Shown here: positions 59,716 to 64,000 of the stretch, one piece after another | Layout: every line of letters starts with the position of its first letter | How positions within the stretch are numbered: the first letter of the stretch is position 1 | Assembly (NCBI GenBank): GCA_015056565.1 | Contig: SVGB01000009.1 | Location: 37,635-101,634 of the forward strand | DNA length: 64,000 bases | Direction of reading: 5' to 3' | Origin: Butyrivibrio sp. | GTDB taxonomy: Bacteria; Bacillota; Clostridia; Lachnospirales; Lachnospiraceae | The notes under the pieces: model-generated | What the model saw: the letters and a program-made list of their open reading frames with translations, nothing else | What the model was told of the DNA's origin: nothing | Databases searched by the model: none | Program-made: the position numbers and the translations under genes

Positions 59716-61806
59716 ATGAACGTTTACACGACTGACAAGATTAGAAACGTAGTACTGCTAGGACATGGTGGAGCTGGAAAGACTACACTTGCTGAAGCAA
59801 TGGCATACCTCGCAGGCATTACGTCACGTATGGGCAAGGTAGAGGATGGAAACACCTTAAGCGACTTTGACAAAGAGGAGCAGAAGAGACACATCTCTAT
59901 CAGCACATCAACAATTCCTCTTGAGTGGGATGGACATAAGATCAACCTTCTGGACACACCAGGTTTCTTTGATTTCGTTGGTGAAGTAGAAGAGGCGATC
60001 AGCGTTGCTGACGGCGCAATAATTGTTGTTTCCGGCAAAGCTGGAATAGAAGTTGGAACAGAGAGAGCATGGGAACTGTGCGAGAAGTACAAGATCCCTC
60101 GTATGTTCTTCGTTTCAGATATGGATATTGACGATGTTTCCTACAGACAGGTAGTTCAGGATCTTACTGACAAGTATGGCAAGAAGATGGCTCCATTTAA
60201 TCTTCCTATCCGTGAGAACGAGAAGTTTGTTGGTTATGTAAATGTTATACAGGAGAAGGGCTTTAGATGGGAAGGAAAAGAAGTAGTTGAGTGCCCTGTT
60301 CCTGAGTACAACGAGGCTAACTTAAAGCTCTTTAGAGACACTCTTCTTGAGACTGTAGCTGAGACATCTGAAGAGTTTATGGACAGATATTTTAACGGAG
60401 ATACATTCTCTGAGGCTGAGATCAGAGCTGCTGCCCGCAGCAATGTATGTGATGGATCCATCGTTCCTATCGAGATGGGATCTTCCACACTGTGCCAGGG
60501 TATTTACACAGTTCTTGATGATATCGTTAAGTACATGCCAAGTCCTGAGAACCGCAAGATGGCTGGTATCAATACCAACACTAACGAGATCTTTGAAGCT
60601 GACTTCGACTTCTCCAAGCCCAAGACAGCATTTGTATTTAAGACCATGATAGATCCTTTCATCGGTAAGTACTCACTTATCAAGGTTCGTTCAGGTGTCC
60701 TTAAGAGCGATGACCAGATGTTTATCGCAGGCAAGGATACAGATGTTAAGATCGGTAAGCTCTATGTACTTCAGGGCAACAAGGCGACAGAAGTTCCAGA
60801 GCTTCATGCAGGAGACCTTGGTGCACTTCAGAAACTTGATATTGCTACTGGGGATACACTTTCAACCAAGGCTAATCCTATACAGTACGCTAAAATGGAT
60901 ATTTCACAGCCTTATACTTACATGAGATATCATGCACAGAACAAGGCAGATATCGACAAGATTGCTCAGTCACTGGCTAAGCTCTCTGCTGAGGATCAGA
61001 CCCTTAAGGTTGTCAATGACGCTGAGAACCGTCAGACTCTCCTTTATGGAATGGGCGATATGCACCTTGAGGTTATTCAGAGCAAGCTTGCAAACGTTTA
61101 CAAGGTAAATATCGATCTGACCAAGCCAAAGGTTGCTTTCAGAGAGACAATCCGCAAGAAATCTGACGTTGAGTACAAGTACAAGAAACAGACTGGTGGA
61201 CATGGCCAGTATGGACACGTTAAGATGCGCTTTGAACCTTCAGGAGACGATACAACACCTTACGTATTCGAGCAGGAAGTTGTTGGTGGAGCTGTTCCTA
61301 AGAACTACTTCCCAGCTGTTGAAAAGGGACTTGCAGAGTCTGTTCAGAGAGGACCTCTTGCAGCTTACCCTGTAGTAGGTGTCAAGGCAGTCCTTTACGA
61401 TGGATCTTACCACCCTGTAGATTCTTCCGAAATGGCGTTTAAGGTTGCTGCATCAGGCGCCTTCAAGAAAGGCTTTATGGATGCTAATCCAGTACTTCTT
61501 GAGCCTATCGTATCCTTGAAGGTTACAGTACCTGACAGTTTTACTGGTGATGTAATGGGAGACCTCAATAAGAGAAGAGGACGTGTTCTTGGAATGAATC
61601 CTTCTCTGACAGGCAAGCAGGTCATCGAGGCAGAAGTTCCTATGATGGAACTGTTTGGATACTGCACACAGCTTCGTTCCATGACTGGTGGAGCAGGTGA
61701 TTTCGAGTATGAGTTTGCAAGATATGAGCAGGCTCCATCTGATATCCAGGCAAAAGAGGTTGCTGACAGAGCAGATAAAGTTGCCGCTGCTAATGCAGAG
61801 GAATAA
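59716..61806 (+). CDS. EF-G-like translational GTPase (EF-G2/FusA2 type)
   Basis: A 696-residue paralogue of elongation factor G with all five EF-G domains. G1 is GHGGAGKT (16-23). G3 reads DTPGFFDF (80-87), where EF-G has DTPGHVDF, so the catalytic His is Phe. G4 reads SDMD (134-137), where NKxD is expected. Domains IV and V carry KQTGGHGQYGHVKM and EAEVPMMELFGYCTQLRSMT. These changes point to the EF-G2-like branch rather than the main translocase. Its role is not settled; weak or altered GTPase activity is likely. The gene has its own promoter, a structured leader and a terminator. Confidence 0.9.
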   Translation: MNVYTTDKIRNVVLLGHGGAGKTTLAEAMAYLAGITSRMGKVEDGNTLSDFDKEEQKRHISISTSTIPLEWDGHKINLLDTPGFFDFVGEVEEAISVADGAIIVVSGKAGIEVGTERAWELCEKYKIPRMFFVSDMDIDDVSYRQVVQDLTDKYGKKMAPFNLPIRENEKFVGYVNVIQEKGFRWEGKEVVECPVPEYNEANLKLFRDTLLETVAETSEEFMDRYFNGDTFSEAEIRAAARSNVCDGSIVPIEMGSSTLCQGIYTVLDDIVKYMPSPENRKMAGINTNTNEIFEADFDFSKPKTAFVFKTMIDPFIGKYSLIKVRSGVLKSDDQMFIAGKDTDVKIGKLYVLQGNKATEVPELHAGDLGALQKLDIATGDTLSTKANPIQYAKMDISQPYTYMRYHAQNKADIDKIAQSLAKLSAEDQTLKVVNDAENRQTLLYGMGDMHLEVIQSKLANVYKVNIDLTKPKVAFRETIRKKSDVEYKYKKQTGGHGQYGHVKMRFEPSGDDTTPYVFEQEVVGGAVPKNYFPAVEKGLAESVQRGPLAAYPVVGVKAVLYDGSYHPVDSSEMAFKVAASGAFKKGFMDANPVLLEPIVSLKVTVPDSFTGDVMGDLNKRRGRVLGMNPSLTGKQVIEAEVPMMELFGYCTQLRSMTGGAGDFEYEFARYEQAPSDIQAKEVADRADKVAAANAEE

Positions 61807-61820
61807 TGTAAACTATATGA

Positions 61821-61854
61821 AAACTCCTTCGGGCTTATCTCGGAGGAGTTTTTA
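61821..61854 (+). terminator. Terminator after the EF-G-like gene
   Basis: AAACTCCT (61821-61828) pairs with AGGAGTTT (61844-61851), with more pairs inside, then TTATT. Confidence 0.85.
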
Positions 61855-61937
61855 TTACGGAAAAACACACATTGTCATCATTAAAAGTTTATAGTGATTT
61901 AATATATGCATAAACGCTTTTATGATAACATGTAAGT

Positions 61938-63881
61938 ATGCTTACAGATACTTTTATCCGATACAATTACACAGGCGAATATGCCGGAATCCTTATATGT
62001 TTTCTGGCACTGGTTGCTATCTTTTATTCAAAACCAAGAAAGTCCTTCGTTTTCAGATATGTTGTGGCAGGACTTTTTTGGTCTATTCTTTCTTCTGTTT
62101 TACAGATAATGATCTTAAAAGTTGCCAATGATCCGGAAAGATTATACGACAGATATTTATTTATGATCCTGATACTTGGCTTTCTGATAGCTTATAATGC
62201 GGTTCTGTACCTGGTTTTCGCCTATGTTGATATGATGTCCATTCACAGGAGAGGACAGAGAAAAGAATTCTTTATGATATATCTTGTACTGGCTCTTTTG
62301 TACACCATGGGAGCTGTCATTGAGGTGGCTTCTGGCAGGATCTACATCATGCAGGTGGGCGGAATTGATGTGACTCACTTTATAAGATTCTATTCATTTG
62401 CAGGTATTGTCTGCTCGATCATCTGTTTTTACGCATCCGTTACAAACAAAAAAGACATTTCCAGAATTGTCTGGAAGACAGTATGTATTGTAGTGCCATT
62501 CGAGATAATCCTTTTGTCTGTCCAGATCCTGATACTTAGCAGTCATGTGATATTTACATCACTTTCTTATTCCCTCGTATTTATGTTTGCATATCTTTTA
62601 TTCCACGCTGAGAAATACGATGAGATATCAGGCTGTCAGGGAATAAACGCACTAAATCAGTATATAAGTAAGATCTGTGGCAAGAAGAAATTCCACATTC
62701 TGTACGTATATTTCATTTTCCCAAGCAGTGGCAACATGATAGATGAAGACATCGATATGGGGCTTAAGGGAATCAGGGCCTGCAGGTCAGTTGAAGCCAT
62801 AAGCCCAAAAATCAGGATGTTCCAGGGCGCTGAAGACAGATATGTGGATGTCATTGAGAGAAGCAGTGACAAAGAAGCAAGAAACTACGTCAATCAGATA
62901 CGTGGCATTTTTGACTGGTTAAAGGCAGAGATTTACATGCCCTTTAACTATATGATGATCTTTGGTGAAGTATATAAAGAGCTGGATGATCCTGTTAAAG
63001 TGAGACAGTTCTACGACTACATTTCCAAGAGATTTGTAGATATGAACAACAGCTATTTTTATACCACAACAAGGGAAGATCTTAAGGAATTCCAGGAGTA
63101 TTATGAGATCAGCAGGGCTCTTAAGAACATCAGAAACTCTGTAGATGAAAATGATGAGAGAGTACTTGTTTATGCTCAGCCCATTTACAGCGTTGAAAAA
63201 GATACCTTCAGAGTGGCTGAAGCACTTATGCGTCTTAAGATCGGCGATCGCATCGTGACACCTGATAAGTTTATCCCCATAGCAGAGCAGACAGGATGCA
63301 TACATATGCTTTCCTGCATAATGGTCAACAAGGTATGCAAGGCCATTGAGCAGCTCTCTGAGTTTTATGATTTTGATGCGATTTCAATAAATATTTCGTC
63401 AAAAGAGCTGTCTAACCCCACAATGTATCAGGACTTTTTGGACATCATCGAAAAGTATGATATAGACATGAGCAAGATCCGAATGGAGATCACAGAGACA
63501 GCCATGTTTGAGAACTACGATATGGCCCAGAGAAATATGGAGATCCTGGATAAGGAAGGCATCCAGCTGTACCTGGACGACTTTGGAACAGGCTACTCAT
63601 CTCTTGAAAGAGTTATCAACTGTCCTGTTAAGACCATCAAGTTTGATAAGACTCTTTTGTACAAGTCTCTTGACGACAACAGGATGGATGACATTCTTAC
63701 CTACATGATAGAAGTATTCAAAAAGAACGGCTTCGTAACGCTGGTTGAAGGAGTAGAAGATGAATCCCAGCAGAAATTCTCTGTGGATAAGGGCTTTGAC
63801 TATATCCAGGGTTATCACTATGCAAAACCAGAACCAATAGAAGAACTCAGGAACTACTTTAGCAGAAAAAGTAAATTCTGA
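61938..63881 (+). CDS. Membrane EAL-domain protein, likely cyclic-di-GMP phosphodiesterase
   Basis: A 647-residue protein with about seven to eight membrane helices in residues 10-225, a middle cytosolic region (about 230-395) and a C-terminal EAL domain (about 400-640). The EAL set is intact: AEALMRL (E), SINISSKEL (N), RMEITETA (E), YLDDFGTGYSS (DD), TIKFDKTLL (K), VEGVEDESQ (E) and IQGYHYAKP (Q). There is no GGDEF motif. The membrane part likely senses an outside or membrane signal. No clear ribosome site precedes ATG 61938; a start-stop pair ATGTAA lies 9 bp upstream (61929). Confidence 0.92.
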   Translation: MLTDTFIRYNYTGEYAGILICFLALVAIFYSKPRKSFVFRYVVAGLFWSILSSVLQIMILKVANDPERLYDRYLFMILILGFLIAYNAVLYLVFAYVDMMSIHRRGQRKEFFMIYLVLALLYTMGAVIEVASGRIYIMQVGGIDVTHFIRFYSFAGIVCSIICFYASVTNKKDISRIVWKTVCIVVPFEIILLSVQILILSSHVIFTSLSYSLVFMFAYLLFHAEKYDEISGCQGINALNQYISKICGKKKFHILYVYFIFPSSGNMIDEDIDMGLKGIRACRSVEAISPKIRMFQGAEDRYVDVIERSSDKEARNYVNQIRGIFDWLKAEIYMPFNYMMIFGEVYKELDDPVKVRQFYDYISKRFVDMNNSYFYTTTREDLKEFQEYYEISRALKNIRNSVDENDERVLVYAQPIYSVEKDTFRVAEALMRLKIGDRIVTPDKFIPIAEQTGCIHMLSCIMVNKVCKAIEQLSEFYDFDAISINISSKELSNPTMYQDFLDIIEKYDIDMSKIRMEITETAMFENYDMAQRNMEILDKEGIQLYLDDFGTGYSSLERVINCPVKTIKFDKTLLYKSLDDNRMDDILTYMIEVFKKNGFVTLVEGVEDESQQKFSVDKGFDYIQGYHYAKPEPIEELRNYFSRKSKF

Positions 63882-64000
63882 ATTGCACCTGAGGAAAACA
63901 TAATTAAGATACGGTGACGAGACTGTTGTTGTGAAAAATTTTTAGCCTCAAAAGGGCAAAATCTTTTATCCTGGACTCACACTCGGGACTCATAAAAAAA
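63882..64000 (+). other. Non-coding tail of the window
   Basis: 119 bp after the EAL gene. Apart from an imperfect pairing (GCCTCAAAAGGGC near 63944) followed by TCTTTTAT, which might be a weak terminator, I see nothing. Confidence 0.3.

Noticed and set aside
1..64000. Prophage, insertion sequence, CRISPR array, or rRNA/tRNA genes
   Set aside because: I looked for terminal repeats with transposase, spaced identical repeats, and tRNA T-loop motifs with matching stems and saw none.

Overview
This window is a stretch of chromosome from an obligately anaerobic, low-to-mid GC member of the Bacillota, most like a rumen or gut Lachnospiraceae such as Butyrivibrio. I infer this from gene content and not from a marker gene. 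The signs are oxygen-sensitive class III ribonucleotide reductase with its activase, a pyrophosphate-type phosphofructokinase, a T-box leader on pheST, strong GGAGG ribosome sites, several lineage-typical domains of unknown function, and many cyclic-di-GMP proteins. I found no phage, insertion sequence, CRISPR array, tRNA or rRNA. The layout is that of an ordinary core chromosome, with a few unusual genes and two intergenic RNAs.

Region by region. 1-3.2 kb: translation termination (end of a DUF1385 gene, prmC, prfA) and a lone Hpt protein. 3.2-7.1 kb: a DUF5721-like gene, a LacI-type regulator, and a minus-strand set of argG, DUF1294 and a LytTR response regulator. 7.2-12.3 kb: a symmetric divergent control region with two ArgR-type boxes, then argC, a GNAT gene, argJ, argB and argD. 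12.3-20.1 kb: a solute-binding protein, comEA, a two-component pair, a GerMN lipoprotein and comEC. 20.2-23.5 kb: nrdG and an nrdD that carries a fused thioredoxin-like domain, with a pair of NrdR boxes. 23.6-29.5 kb: holA, DUF1653, a glycosyltransferase, a PAP2 phosphatase, a lipid kinase and glyA.

29.5-30.3 kb holds no protein gene. It has a consensus promoter, about 420 bp of strongly paired sequence and a terminator: a candidate undescribed large non-coding RNA and the best lead in the window. It is followed by a membrane-anchored GH3-like protein that has lost its catalytic residues, a YitT protein, an AP2/HNH-like protein, thrC, citrate synthase, deoC and a Xaa-Pro aminopeptidase. 39.2-39.5 kb holds a second structured RNA that folds like 6S RNA, directly ahead of a YihY/BrkB gene. 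40.4-47.9 kb: an AI-2E family protein, a small membrane protein, a secreted endonuclease/phosphatase-type protein, PPi-phosphofructokinase, a diguanylate cyclase, HU and a degenerate GGDEF-EAL protein. 47.9-64 kb: DegV, the T-box with pheS and pheT, an M18 aminopeptidase, queA, a PilZ gene overlapping a UDP-glucose dehydrogenase gene, tyrA-aroA, an EF-G-like GTPase and a membrane EAL protein.

The genes fall into four working groups: arginine synthesis under ArgR-type control; DNA-precursor supply under NrdR-type control; a DNA-uptake-like set (comEA, comEC) built around a two-component system; and cyclic-di-GMP signalling (one GGDEF, one GGDEF-EAL, one EAL, one PilZ), in which the PilZ gene is translationally joined to a sugar-nucleotide dehydrogenase gene. 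All assignments come from reading the sequence; no database search was possible.
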